NCBI GenBank assembly: GCA_964608735.1
Contig: CAZSPL010000154.1
Span: 1 to 9,641 of the forward strand
Direction: 5' to 3'
DNA from: CAZSPL01 sp964608735
Lineage (GTDB): Bacteria; JAJVIF01; JAPKYR01; CAZSPL01
Length of the DNA stretch: 9,641 bases
Shown: positions 1-6,343 of the stretch, piece after piece
Layout of the letters: the number at the start of each line of letters is the position of its first letter
Position numbering within the stretch: the first letter of the stretch is position 1
Notes under the pieces: generated by a model
What the model was told of the DNA's origin: nothing
Database searches by the model: none
What the model saw: the letters and a program-made list of their open reading frames with translations, nothing else
Made by a program: the position numbers and the translations under genes

Positions 1-156
1 CGGCGCGCGCGTAATGTTGCCCTCGATATATTCAAGGCTCAGCCGCTGGGCCAGTTCCATCATATCCTTATCCTGCTTGCCCTTGGCGACTTTCTGGATA
101 ATCGCCCCTATGACATACAGGAGAATGATTATTATGACTTGATACGCATCATCCAT
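1..156 (-). CDS. Hypothetical membrane-anchored protein, N-terminal part (runs off left edge)
   Basis: An open frame reads leftward from an ATG at 156 with no stop to the window edge, giving exactly 52 codons. The peptide starts MDDAYQVIIIILLYVIGAII, a short polar start followed by one strongly hydrophobic segment (about residues 6-21). A positively charged stretch (QKVAKGKQDKD) follows, and then an amphipathic region containing ELAQRLSLEY. This layout suggests an N-terminal membrane anchor with a soluble domain on the cytoplasmic side. I do not recognise the family from this fragment. No clear Shine-Dalgarno precedes the ATG. A TATGAT hexamer at 175-170 on the minus strand could be a -10 box, so a very short leader is possible. 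The gene diverges from the menaquinone operon, with a foldback repeat between them. Confidence 0.6.
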   Translation of the reverse strand, partial: MDDAYQVIIIILLYVIGAIIQKVAKGKQDKDMMELAQRLSLEYIEGNITRAP

Positions 157-201
157 CGGCTATTAATATATCATAGAGAACTATGGAAAAGTAGGGACAG
201 T

Positions 202-261
202 CAGGAATGGTGCATTTTTAAGAGCGACGCGGTGAGAAATCCTGAAAATGGAGCATTCCTG
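202..261. repeat. Inner hairpin 1 of the foldback element
   Basis: The arms 202-218 and 245-261 are inverted repeats matching at 15 of 17 positions (core AGGAATG against CATTCCT), separated by a 26-nt loop. The hairpin abuts the left outer arm of the larger element. Confidence 0.5.
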
Positions 262-276
262 GATAATGTGCTCTTG

Positions 277-350
277 TTGTAGAGCAGGCATCCTGCCTGC
301 AATTTCAGGGGCAAAACAGGAAAGATGCAGGCAGGATGCCTGCGCTACAA
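277..350. repeat. Inner hairpin 2: 25-bp inverted repeat
   Basis: The arms 277-301 and 326-350 match at 24 of 25 positions, the single mismatch being 283 with 344. They flank a 24-nt loop. Each arm also contains its own short palindrome, GCAGGCATCCTGCCTGC on the left and GCAGGCAGGATGCCTGC on the right. Such near-perfect arms imply a recent or maintained repeat, probably one of many copies in this genome. Confidence 0.65.
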
Positions 351-393
351 CGGAACAAGTGGCTGTCCCTGCTTTTCCATAGCGCGAAACAGG

Positions 394-416
394 TGACTGA
401 CCCTACTTTTTGATAG
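394..416. repeat. Solo copy of the foldback element's outer arm
   Basis: Positions 394-416 match the reverse complement of the left arm (181-203) at 20 of 23 positions, sharing CCCTACTTTT. The copy is in the same orientation as the right arm (360-382) and lies 11 nt beyond it. It ends 30 nt before the start of the first operon gene, so it occupies the probable promoter or leader. Confidence 0.55.
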
Positions 417-446
417 AATTTCATGTTTTCTGTCCTGGTGAACATT

Positions 447-1892
447 ATGGCATATGCATCGTTGAGAGAATTTATCAAGCGGCTCGATGACGCCGGCGAG
501 CTCGTGCGGATTACGAAGCGGCTTTCGAGTGAGCTCGAGCTTACCGAAGTCTGCGACCGCGTGTGCAAGGGCGCGGGCGGCGGCAAGGCGCTGATGTTCG
601 AGAATGTCGACGGTGGCGAATTTCCGGTTCTCATGAATGCGTTCGGCTCGAAGAATCGCATGGCGTGGGCGCTCGGAGTGGATGATGTCGATGAGATTGC
701 CGCCCGCATTCGGGAAATGACGCAGACCGTCCCGCCCGAAGGCCTGGTGGATAAAGCGAAACTTCTCATGAAATTGTATGAGATAAGCCAGTATCCACCG
801 AACAAAGTGAATACCGGTCCGGTCAAGGACATCGTCGACAAGGATCCCGACCTGAACAGGCTTCCCATCTTGAAATGCTGGCCGGATGACGGCGGGCGGT
901 TCATCACCCTGCCCTGCGTATTCACCGTCGACGATGCCGGGCGGCGGAATGTCGGGATGTATCGCATGCAGGTATATGATTCGCGCACAACCGGAATGCA
1001 CTGGCATCTTCACAAGGGTGGACGCGCCCACTATCTATCGCACGTAAAGCAGGGGAAGCGCATGGATGTCGCCGTATCGCTTGGAAGCGATCCGGCCGTG
1101 ACCTATTCCGCGACGGCGCCGCTTCCGGAAGGGCTCGATGAAATGCTGTTCGCTGGATTCATCCGGCGCCGGGGCGTCGATATGGTCAAGTGCGAGACGA
1201 ATGACCTCGAAGTCCCCGCCGATGCTGAGATTGTCCTCGAAGGATATGTCGAGCCGGGCGAAGCAAAACGCGAAGGGCCGTTCGGCGACCATACAGGCTA
1301 TTACAGCCTCGCCGACGACTATCCCGTATTCCATTTGACCTGCATCACGCGCAGGAAGGATGCCATATATCCCGCGACAATCGTGGGCAAGCCGCCGATG
1401 GAAGATTGTTTCATGGGGAAGGCCACCGAGCGCATCTTCCTTCCGCTCATTCAATTACAGCATCCGGAGATAATCGACATCAACCTGCCAATCGAAGGAG
1501 TCTTCCACAACCTCTGCTTCGTGCGCATCAGGAAGGCGTATCCCGGGCAGGCGCGGAAGGTGATGCACGCGATATGGGGTATGGGGCAAATGATGTTCAC
1601 CAAGCTTATCGCGGTGTTCGACGAGGATGTCGACGTGCAGGACATTTCGGAAGTGCTCTGGCGGCTGGGGAATAATATCAGCGCCGAGCGTGATCTGGAG
1701 ATCGTGCGCGGGCCGTTGGATGCGCTCGATCACGCGTCGGGTTATCCCCATTACGGCGCGAAGCTCGGCATCGACGCCACGAAAAAATGGCCCGCCGAGG
1801 GGTATACCCGTGAGTGGCCGGACGCCATTGAGATGAGTCCGGATGTCAAAGCGCGTATAGGCGAAATATGGGGAGAGCTCGGTATTGAGTGA
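447..1892 (+). CDS. mqnL: UbiD-family decarboxylase of menaquinone synthesis (MqnL-type)
   Basis: A 481-residue member of the UbiD family, cytoplasmic enzymes that decarboxylate aromatic acids with prenylated FMN. The N-terminus MAYASLREFIKRLDDAGELV is the usual UbiD opening. WHLHKGGRAHY lies mid-protein. KREGPFGDHTGYY (Glu about residue 276) is the acidic active-site region. Family-typical stretches TIVGKPPMEDCFMG, GQMMFTKLI and GIDATKKWPAEG follow. Length matches full-length homologues, so the gene is intact. Next to MqnA, MqnE and MqnC its likely substrate is prenylated 1,4-dihydroxy-6-naphthoate, not the ubiquinone precursor. The cofactor would come from UbiX two genes downstream. An in-frame ATG at 423 adds eight residues that fit the family poorly, so 447 is preferred; the upstream GGTG is only a weak ribosome site. 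The symbol follows context, not direct proof. Confidence 0.88.
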   Translation: MAYASLREFIKRLDDAGELVRITKRLSSELELTEVCDRVCKGAGGGKALMFENVDGGEFPVLMNAFGSKNRMAWALGVDDVDEIAARIREMTQTVPPEGLVDKAKLLMKLYEISQYPPNKVNTGPVKDIVDKDPDLNRLPILKCWPDDGGRFITLPCVFTVDDAGRRNVGMYRMQVYDSRTTGMHWHLHKGGRAHYLSHVKQGKRMDVAVSLGSDPAVTYSATAPLPEGLDEMLFAGFIRRRGVDMVKCETNDLEVPADAEIVLEGYVEPGEAKREGPFGDHTGYYSLADDYPVFHLTCITRRKDAIYPATIVGKPPMEDCFMGKATERIFLPLIQLQHPEIIDINLPIEGVFHNLCFVRIRKAYPGQARKVMHAIWGMGQMMFTKLIAVFDEDVDVQDISEVLWRLGNNISAERDLEIVRGPLDALDHASGYPHYGAKLGIDATKKWPAEGYTREWPDAIEMSPDVKARIGEIWGELGIE

Positions 1893-2619
1893 GGTTATGG
1901 CCGTTCCGCAGGTGGAATCGAAGGATACCGCGAAGATCGAGGCGATGTTCAGCAGCATCGCGCCGCGCTACGACATAGCCAACCGGATCCTCAGCATGGG
2001 ATTCGACATGTCGTGGCGACGCTTTGCCGTCAGGCTCGCCGATCCTCCTCCGGCCGCGGAAGTGCTCGATATGGGATGCGGCACCGGCGATATGATGTCG
2101 GTTGTGCTTAAGCGCGCGGAGTTCCGTGGACGTGTTACCGGCGTCGACCTTTCGCTGCCGATGCTCGATATCGCAAAACGAAAGCTGTCGGGAATCAGGT
2201 CCGCCGGCGGTTATTTGTTCAGGCATGGCGATGCGCTGGATGGAAGCGAATCGGAAGCGACGTTCGATTTGATAATGACATGCTTTGGAATAAGGAACTT
2301 CGCCGATTTGAAGCGTGGATTCTCCGAGGTCGCGCGCATGCTGAAACCACGGGGAAAATTTCTTGTCGTCGAATTTTTCGCGCTCGATGTCGAGCCATGG
2401 TATGTGCGGCTTTATTTGAAATATATACTTCCCCCGCTCGGCGGACTTATTTCGGGCGGGAGGTTCGCATACAGCTATCTCAGCCGCAGCAAGGAGCATT
2501 TTGTCAGCGCCGATGAATTCGGCGCGATGGGCCGGGAATACGGTTTGAAAACTATTGCGAGGAAGCCTCTGACTTTCGGAATTGCTGAAATCGTATTGTT
2601 CGAAAAGGAGGATCAATGA
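1885..2619 (+). CDS. ubiE: Demethylmenaquinone methyltransferase (UbiE/MenG family)
   Basis: A 244-residue class I SAM-dependent methyltransferase that adds the ring methyl group in the last step of menaquinone synthesis. The SAM-binding motif VLDMGCGTGDM starts at about residue 60. GVDLSLPMLDIAKRKL follows as motif II, and FDLIMTCFGIRNFADLKRGF with EVARMLKPRGKFLVVEF is the UbiE signature half. Near the N-terminus, MFSSIAPRYDIANRILSMG is the usual UbiE opening. The frame begins at a TTG (1885) with a GGGGAGAG ribosome site about eight bases upstream. That start overlaps the decarboxylase gene by 8 nt. An ATG at 1897 is possible but has GAGG only two bases away. The preceding and following genes encode the decarboxylase and its flavin-cofactor enzyme, so the methyltransferase sits among the late pathway steps. 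Confidence 0.92.
   Translation: MSEVMAVPQVESKDTAKIEAMFSSIAPRYDIANRILSMGFDMSWRRFAVRLADPPPAAEVLDMGCGTGDMMSVVLKRAEFRGRVTGVDLSLPMLDIAKRKLSGIRSAGGYLFRHGDALDGSESEATFDLIMTCFGIRNFADLKRGFSEVARMLKPRGKFLVVEFFALDVEPWYVRLYLKYILPPLGGLISGGRFAYSYLSRSKEHFVSADEFGAMGREYGLKTIARKPLTFGIAEIVLFEKEDQ
2605..2611 (+). promoter_or_regulatory. Strong Shine-Dalgarno that decides the ubiX start
   Basis: AAGGAGG at 2605-2611 is a perfect anti-Shine-Dalgarno match, the best in the operon. Two ATGs follow in tandem, at 2616 (4-nt spacing) and 2619 (7-nt spacing). The spacing favours 2619. The stop of ubiE (2617-2619) overlaps both. Confidence 0.6.
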
Positions 2620-3215
2620 TGGAACGGAGAATAATCGTCGCGATAACCGGCGCATCGGGAATGGTTTATCCACGAAGGCTCATGGATATTCTCGGCACGA
2701 CCGATGCGGTTGTCGATATCGTGATAAGCGAAAATGCGCGCGGGATTATCTCGCATGAACTTGCAGGGCCGGATGAAGCTTCACCTGATGATTCCGCCGC
2801 AGCGATGGCTTATCTTCCCGAGATACACTGCACGATGCATGAGCCCGATAACCTCGGAGCGCCTATTTCATCGGGAAGCGTGAAAATCGACGGGATGGTC
2901 ATCGTGCCATGCAGCATGACGACATTGGGGAAAATTGCATCCGGGATCGGAGATAATCTCATCACGAGGGCCGCGGGCGTTATGCTGAAGGAACATCGGA
3001 AGCTCATAGTTGTTTCACGTGAAACACCGCTGAGTTCGATCCATATCGATAATATGCTTCGCCTCAGTCAAGCCGGCGCGGTTATTCTTCCCGCCTGCCC
3101 GGGTTTTTATCACCAGCCCCAGACCGTAGGCGATGTGGTCGATTCCATCGTGGCGAGGATCCTCGACCATCTTGAGATAGCGCACGATCTCAATGTCAGG
3201 TGGCGGGGCGAGTGA
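2619..3215 (+). CDS. ubiX: Flavin prenyltransferase (UbiX family)
   Basis: A 198-residue flavoprotein that joins dimethylallyl phosphate to FMN to make prenyl-FMN, the cofactor of UbiD-type decarboxylases. Visible motifs are the nucleotide-binding GASGM (residues 11-15), VIVPCSMTTLGKIASGIGDN with LITRAAGVMLKEHRKL, and SRETPL (133-138). ILPACPGFYHQPQTVGDVVD and RILDHLEI follow near the C-terminus. Length is normal and no key block is missing. In the first motif MVYPRRLMD stands where homologues usually read AIYGxRLL, a mild divergence. Co-localisation with the UbiD homologue two genes upstream is the standard enzyme and cofactor-maker pairing, so this is the MqnM-type role. An ATG at 2616 would add one Met. 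A perfect parS-like palindrome lies inside the SRET-coding segment. Confidence 0.93.
   Translation: MERRIIVAITGASGMVYPRRLMDILGTTDAVVDIVISENARGIISHELAGPDEASPDDSAAAMAYLPEIHCTMHEPDNLGAPISSGSVKIDGMVIVPCSMTTLGKIASGIGDNLITRAAGVMLKEHRKLIVVSRETPLSSIHIDNMLRLSQAGAVILPACPGFYHQPQTVGDVVDSIVARILDHLEIAHDLNVRWRGE
3011..3026. promoter_or_regulatory. parS-like site (putative ParB-binding centromere site) inside ubiX
   Basis: TGTTTCACGTGAAACA is a perfect 16-bp palindrome identical to the well-known chromosomal parS consensus bound by ParB/Spo0J. It spans codons for Val-Val-Ser-Arg-Glu-Thr of ubiX (GTT GTT TCA CGT GAA ACA). TCA, CGT and ACA look uncommon in this operon, where TCG or AGC, CGC and ACG or ACC are favoured. 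This suggests the site itself is under selection within an otherwise conserved protein motif. Such sites load ParB for chromosome segregation and usually cluster near the replication origin. I saw no second copy in the window. Confidence 0.75.
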
Positions 3216-4075
3216 GAACCCTCGCCCACATATTCAGCGATATAAAACTCGCGCATACCGTGTTCGCGCTTCCGTATGCCCTGATAAGCGCGCACCTTGC
3301 ATTCGACGGGAATTACAACCTTATCAAACTGCTTCTGATTCTCGCGTGCATGTTTTTCGCGAGAAGCGCCGCGATGTCTTTCAACCGCTACACGGATGCC
3401 GACATTGACAGCGCGAATCCGCGCACGAAGGAAAGGAGCATTCCATCGGGACGGGTTCATCGCACGCAGATGCTGATATTTACGATAATCTGCGGCGCGC
3501 TGTTCGTGGTATGCGCATATTTGTTGAATTTCCTCTGCTTCCTCCTGAGTTTTCCAGCGCTGTTCGTGATTCTCGCCTACAGCTACTCGAAGCGATTCAC
3601 CCTCGGTACGCATGCATGGCTCGGGCTCGCGCTTGGTATAGCGCCGGTGGGTGCGTGGATAGCGGTACGCGGTGCATTCGATATCGGCCCGATAATACTG
3701 AGCATCGCGGTTATCTCATGGGTCGCCGGATTCGATATCATCTATGCATTGCAGGATATGGAGTTCGACCGCGAGAAAGGCATATGGAGCATACCCGCGA
3801 AGCTCGGCCCGTCCGGGGCGCTGAATCTCGCGAGGCTGAGCCATCTCATCACGATAGCCATGCTCGCGGCATTCGGTATATATTTCGCGCTTGGCATCGC
3901 CTGGTGGACGGGATTCGGGATTACGGTCATACTGCTTCTCGTCGAACACGGGCTGGTACGGCCGACTGATTTTTCGAAAGTGGGTTATGCATTTTTTACC
4001 GTAAACGGCGCGGTCTCATTTCTCCTGCTTATAACCGTGCTTATCGACAAGCCGCATTTTATTTCTGGAGGATAA
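3212..4075 (+). CDS. mqnP: UbiA-family polyprenyltransferase of menaquinone synthesis (MqnP-type)
   Basis: A 287-residue integral membrane prenyltransferase with about eight or nine hydrophobic segments. It carries both Mg-diphosphate motifs of the UbiA superfamily: NRYTDADID (Asn58, Asp62, Asp66) and QDMEFDREKGIWSIP (Asp182, Asp186). NPRTKERSIPSGR follows the first motif, as in 4-hydroxybenzoate and MqnP-type enzymes. Context points to attachment of the polyprenyl tail to 1,4-dihydroxy-6-naphthoate, followed by decarboxylation by the UbiD homologue. The GTG at 3212 overlaps the ubiX stop (GTGA) and has GGCGGGG just upstream. A GTG at 3200 adds four residues without a ribosome site. The exact substrate is inferred from neighbours, since sequence alone cannot separate UbiA from MqnP. 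Confidence 0.88.
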   Translation: MRTLAHIFSDIKLAHTVFALPYALISAHLAFDGNYNLIKLLLILACMFFARSAAMSFNRYTDADIDSANPRTKERSIPSGRVHRTQMLIFTIICGALFVVCAYLLNFLCFLLSFPALFVILAYSYSKRFTLGTHAWLGLALGIAPVGAWIAVRGAFDIGPIILSIAVISWVAGFDIIYALQDMEFDREKGIWSIPAKLGPSGALNLARLSHLITIAMLAAFGIYFALGIAWWTGFGITVILLLVEHGLVRPTDFSKVGYAFFTVNGAVSFLLLITVLIDKPHFISGG

Positions 4076-4084
4076 CGCTAAATC

Positions 4085-4477
4085 ATGCTCAAGCTGAATC
4101 ATACATCGTTCTATGTAAGCGACCTCGGCAAGGCTATGGAATTCTTCGGGCATCTCGGCTTCATCGAAATGCGCCGGGTTGATGTGCCGCATCTTCAGAC
4201 AGTACTCTGTTTCCTCGCCGACGCATCGGGCGGGATAATTGAGCTGATGCACATCGCCGACAGGAAGGAAACCGCGTGCTGCGTGCCGCCCGTATTCGGG
4301 TATGCCCATCTCGGCCTTCAAACCGATGACATCGAGAGCGTTGAGGCTCACCTCGGGAATGCGGGTATCCATTTCCGGGAACCCGTAAAGCATGTCCCCA
4401 ACGGCCCGAAAGTGGCGTTCATCGACGGTCCCGACGGCATCACCGTGGAGGTGGTGGAATATCCCGGGAGCGATTGA
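4085..4477 (+). CDS. VOC/glyoxalase-fold metalloprotein of unknown role
   Basis: A 130-residue single-chain vicinal-oxygen-chelate protein with two beta-alpha-beta-beta-beta halves. The four expected metal ligands are all present: His6 (LNHTSFYV), Glu53 (GGIIELMH), His75 (YAHLGLQ) and Glu122 (GITVEVVEY). Their spacing is almost that of E. coli glyoxalase I (from memory His5, Glu56, His74, Glu122). It should therefore bind a divalent metal and be catalytically competent. Glyoxalase I, methylmalonyl-CoA epimerase and other VOC enzymes share this frame, so the reaction cannot be named. GGAGG lies 13 nt upstream of the ATG, rather far. The gene sits 9 nt after the prenyltransferase and overlaps mqnE, so it is co-expressed with menaquinone synthesis and may have a pathway or housekeeping role there. 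Confidence 0.85.
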   Translation: MLKLNHTSFYVSDLGKAMEFFGHLGFIEMRRVDVPHLQTVLCFLADASGGIIELMHIADRKETACCVPPVFGYAHLGLQTDDIESVEAHLGNAGIHFREPVKHVPNGPKVAFIDGPDGITVEVVEYPGSD

Positions 4478-5582
4478 GGAAATCGGGCTCGAGTTCTTCC
4501 TCGAAGGCGATGAGCGCACCGAAGCAATCGCGCGCAAGGTCATCGCCGGGGAAAGGCTGTCCGTCGATGACGGGTTGCACCTCTATTCAAACTCGCCGCT
4601 TCATCTGCTCGGAGCACTTGCCGACCATGCCAAGCGACGATCATGCGGCGATGATATTTATTTCTGCGTCAACCGGCATGTGAATTATTCCGATTACTGT
4701 GTGAACGAATGCCGGTTCTGCGCCTATTTCAAGAAGCCGGGATCGCCGGAAGGCAGAAGACTTTCCGTCAACCAGGTTATCGAAATGCTCGACTCCGGCT
4801 ACCGCGAATTTCATATCGTCGGTGGATGCGATCCGGAACCGGGGCTGTATTATTACCTCGAGATGCTCTCGCGCATGAAGAAGGCGTATCCCGAGACGAG
4901 GCGCCAATGCTTCACCGCCGTTGAGATAGAGCACATCTCCCGTATGTCAGGACTGAGCGTCGATGAATGCCTCGATATGATGATAGCGGCTGGACTCGAA
5001 GCGATTCCCGGCGGCGGCGCGGAGATTTTCGATGCTGAAGTCCGGCGCGAGATATGCCCCAATAAAATCAGCGGCGATGCCTATCTCGATGTGCATCGCA
5101 AGGCGCACGAGAAAGGGATAAAGTCGAACTGCACCATGCTCTACGGGCATATCGAGGAGCCGGTGCACAGGATCGAACATCTCGCGAAGCTGCGAAGTCT
5201 CCAGGATGAGACCGGCGGATTCCTCGCGTTCATCCCGTTGTCGTTTCATCCGGAGAACACGATGTATGCAGACCTTCCTGGACCCGGGGGCATTGACGAC
5301 CTTCGCACCATCGCAATCTCGCGCCTGATGCTGGACAACATTCCCCACATAAAGGCGTTCTGGATAATGCTCGGCCTGAAGCTCGCGCAGGTGGCGCTTC
5401 ATTTCGGCGCCGATGACCTTGACGGCACCGTCGTCGAGGAGCACATCACGCACAGGGCTGGAGCGAACACGCCCGTGGGTATCGCGCGGAATGAAATCAT
5501 ACGGTTGATACGCGGCGCTGGACTCGTGCCGGTGGAGCGGGATACGTTGTATAAAATATTCTGGCGGGGGGATGAAGGTTGA
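4473..5582 (+). CDS. mqnE: Aminodeoxyfutalosine synthase (radical SAM, MqnE)
   Basis: Radical SAM enzyme that joins the adenosyl radical of SAM to 3-[(1-carboxyvinyl)oxy]benzoate, giving 6-amino-6-deoxyfutalosine. The cluster motif CVNECRFC supplies Cys76, Cys80 and Cys83 (numbered from 4473). It is preceded by FCVNRHVNYSDY. MqnE-specific blocks are FTAVEIEHISRMSGLSV, IPGGGAEIF, NCTMLYGHIEEP, FIPLSFHPENT, LMLDNIPHIKAFWIM and FGADDLDGTVVEEHITHRAG. The start is unclear. Homology begins about IEEIGLEFF, and the only ATG upstream (4392) would prepend 27 residues that merely shadow the VOC gene in another frame. No ATG, GTG or TTG lies between it and the conserved region. I place the start at the ATT (4473) overlapping the VOC stop, giving 369 residues; this is provisional. 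The usual GGLHP segment reads GGCDP here. Confidence 0.92.
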   Translation: MEEIGLEFFLEGDERTEAIARKVIAGERLSVDDGLHLYSNSPLHLLGALADHAKRRSCGDDIYFCVNRHVNYSDYCVNECRFCAYFKKPGSPEGRRLSVNQVIEMLDSGYREFHIVGGCDPEPGLYYYLEMLSRMKKAYPETRRQCFTAVEIEHISRMSGLSVDECLDMMIAAGLEAIPGGGAEIFDAEVRREICPNKISGDAYLDVHRKAHEKGIKSNCTMLYGHIEEPVHRIEHLAKLRSLQDETGGFLAFIPLSFHPENTMYADLPGPGGIDDLRTIAISRLMLDNIPHIKAFWIMLGLKLAQVALHFGADDLDGTVVEEHITHRAGANTPVGIARNEIIRLIRGAGLVPVERDTLYKIFWRGDEG

Positions 5583-6343
5583 GCGGGAAGATAAGACTTG
5601 GATGCGTGCAATTTCTCAATGCCCTGCCTTTGAGTTATCCGCTTGAAACGGGATTAGTGCCGCATCGCTTTGAAATCATCAAGGATGTCCCCTCGGCACT
5701 CGCGCGCGGCCTCGCGTTCAATGAACTCGACATCGCGTTAGCTTCCACCGGCGCATTGCTTGAACTCGATGACGCCTATTCGTTCATCCCGGGAATCGGC
5801 ATCTGCTCCGATGGCCCTGTCGCAAGCGTATGCGTCTTTCACAATGGCGATGCGGGCGGCATCAAAAGGCTTCACAGCGACCCGGCGAGCCGTACGGGTA
5901 ATCTCCTCGCGCGGATCATTCTGAGGGAAAGGCACGGTGTCGAGCCGGAAATCATTTCGAGTAACGAATCGATGGATCCCGCGAAGCTGCCCGCGAACGA
6001 TGCGTGCGTGTTGATAGGCGACAATGCTCTCCGCGCGGCGTCGGCGGGCGGATGCGCCATCGACCTCGGGTCCGAGTGGAAGGAGCTTACCGAACTGCCG
6101 TTCGTTTATGCGCTATGGATAGGGCGCAAGGAATTCATCGATGAGCGCGCCGAAATCCCGTTGCGAAATTCGATGCTCATCGGGAAATCGATGATACGGC
6201 AGATCGTCGAATCGCGGGATAACCTTCCCCTGCCGCCCGAGCTCGCTGAAAATTATTTGCGGGAGAATATCGAGTTCGACGTCACGGATGCAGCCGAAGC
6301 CGGGCTCGCGAAGTTCCTGAAGCTCGCCGGGGAGCTTACATGA
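5579..6343 (+). CDS. mqnA: Chorismate dehydratase (MqnA)
   Basis: A 254-residue periplasmic-binding-protein-like enzyme, here without a signal peptide and so cytoplasmic. It dehydrates chorismate to 3-[(1-carboxyvinyl)oxy]benzoate, the first committed step of the futalosine route. Recognisable MqnA blocks are the N-terminal IRLGCVQFLNALPLSYPLE, PSALARGLAFNELDIALAST and IPGIGICSDGPVASVCVF. RTGNLLARIIL, VLIGDNALRA and FVYALWIGRK follow. Length is typical. The TTG start overlaps the mqnE stop (TTGA), with GGGGGGA six bases upstream. Its product is the direct substrate of MqnE encoded immediately upstream, which strengthens the assignment. MqnD is a related fold, but the GICSDGPVASV segment and the context fit MqnA better. 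Confidence 0.9.
   Translation: MSGKIRLGCVQFLNALPLSYPLETGLVPHRFEIIKDVPSALARGLAFNELDIALASTGALLELDDAYSFIPGIGICSDGPVASVCVFHNGDAGGIKRLHSDPASRTGNLLARIILRERHGVEPEIISSNESMDPAKLPANDACVLIGDNALRAASAGGCAIDLGSEWKELTELPFVYALWIGRKEFIDERAEIPLRNSMLIGKSMIRQIVESRDNLPLPPELAENYLRENIEFDVTDAAEAGLAKFLKLAGELT

Larger units (their letters stand above)
181..382. mobile_element. Foldback (MITE/REP-like) element with nested inverted repeats
   Basis: The outer arms, 181-203 and 360-382, are inverted repeats matching at 21 of 23 positions. Both mismatches (192 with 371, 201 with 362) become G-U wobbles if the element is transcribed on the + strand, so the RNA foldback would be unbroken. The arms contain the words AGGGACAG and CTGTCCCT. 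They enclose two further hairpins (202-261 and 277-350), so the whole 202 bp can fold into a three-stem cruciform. No open frame fits a transposase. It is therefore a non-autonomous element or REP cluster, probably mobilised in trans. Resemblance to repeats served by Y1/RAYT-type transposases is from memory and is inference. Confidence 0.65.

Noticed and set aside
423..446. Upstream ATG (423) for the UbiD-type gene
   Set aside because: The extra eight residues do not match the family start, there is no ribosome site, and the ATG is only 7 nt from the repeat arm. The ATG at 447 gives the typical MAYASLREF opening.
305..1031. Two long minus-strand open frames (about 227 codons each) antisense to the decarboxylase start and the repeat region
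   Set aside because: They run through both the repeat element and the antisense of conserved UbiD sequence, have low-complexity composition and no domain signal.
1846..2673. 275-codon minus-strand open frame antisense to the methyltransferase gene
   Set aside because: It is the shadow of a GC-rich coding gene. The + strand frame has clear UbiE motifs, while this one has no recognisable domain and no ribosome site.
2666..2674. DnaA-box-like TTATCCACG (and TTATCCCCA at 1742-1750)
   Set aside because: Each is one mismatch from TTATCCACA, but they are isolated, inside coding sequence, and not clustered with an AT-rich region. Chance is sufficient, despite the nearby parS-like site.
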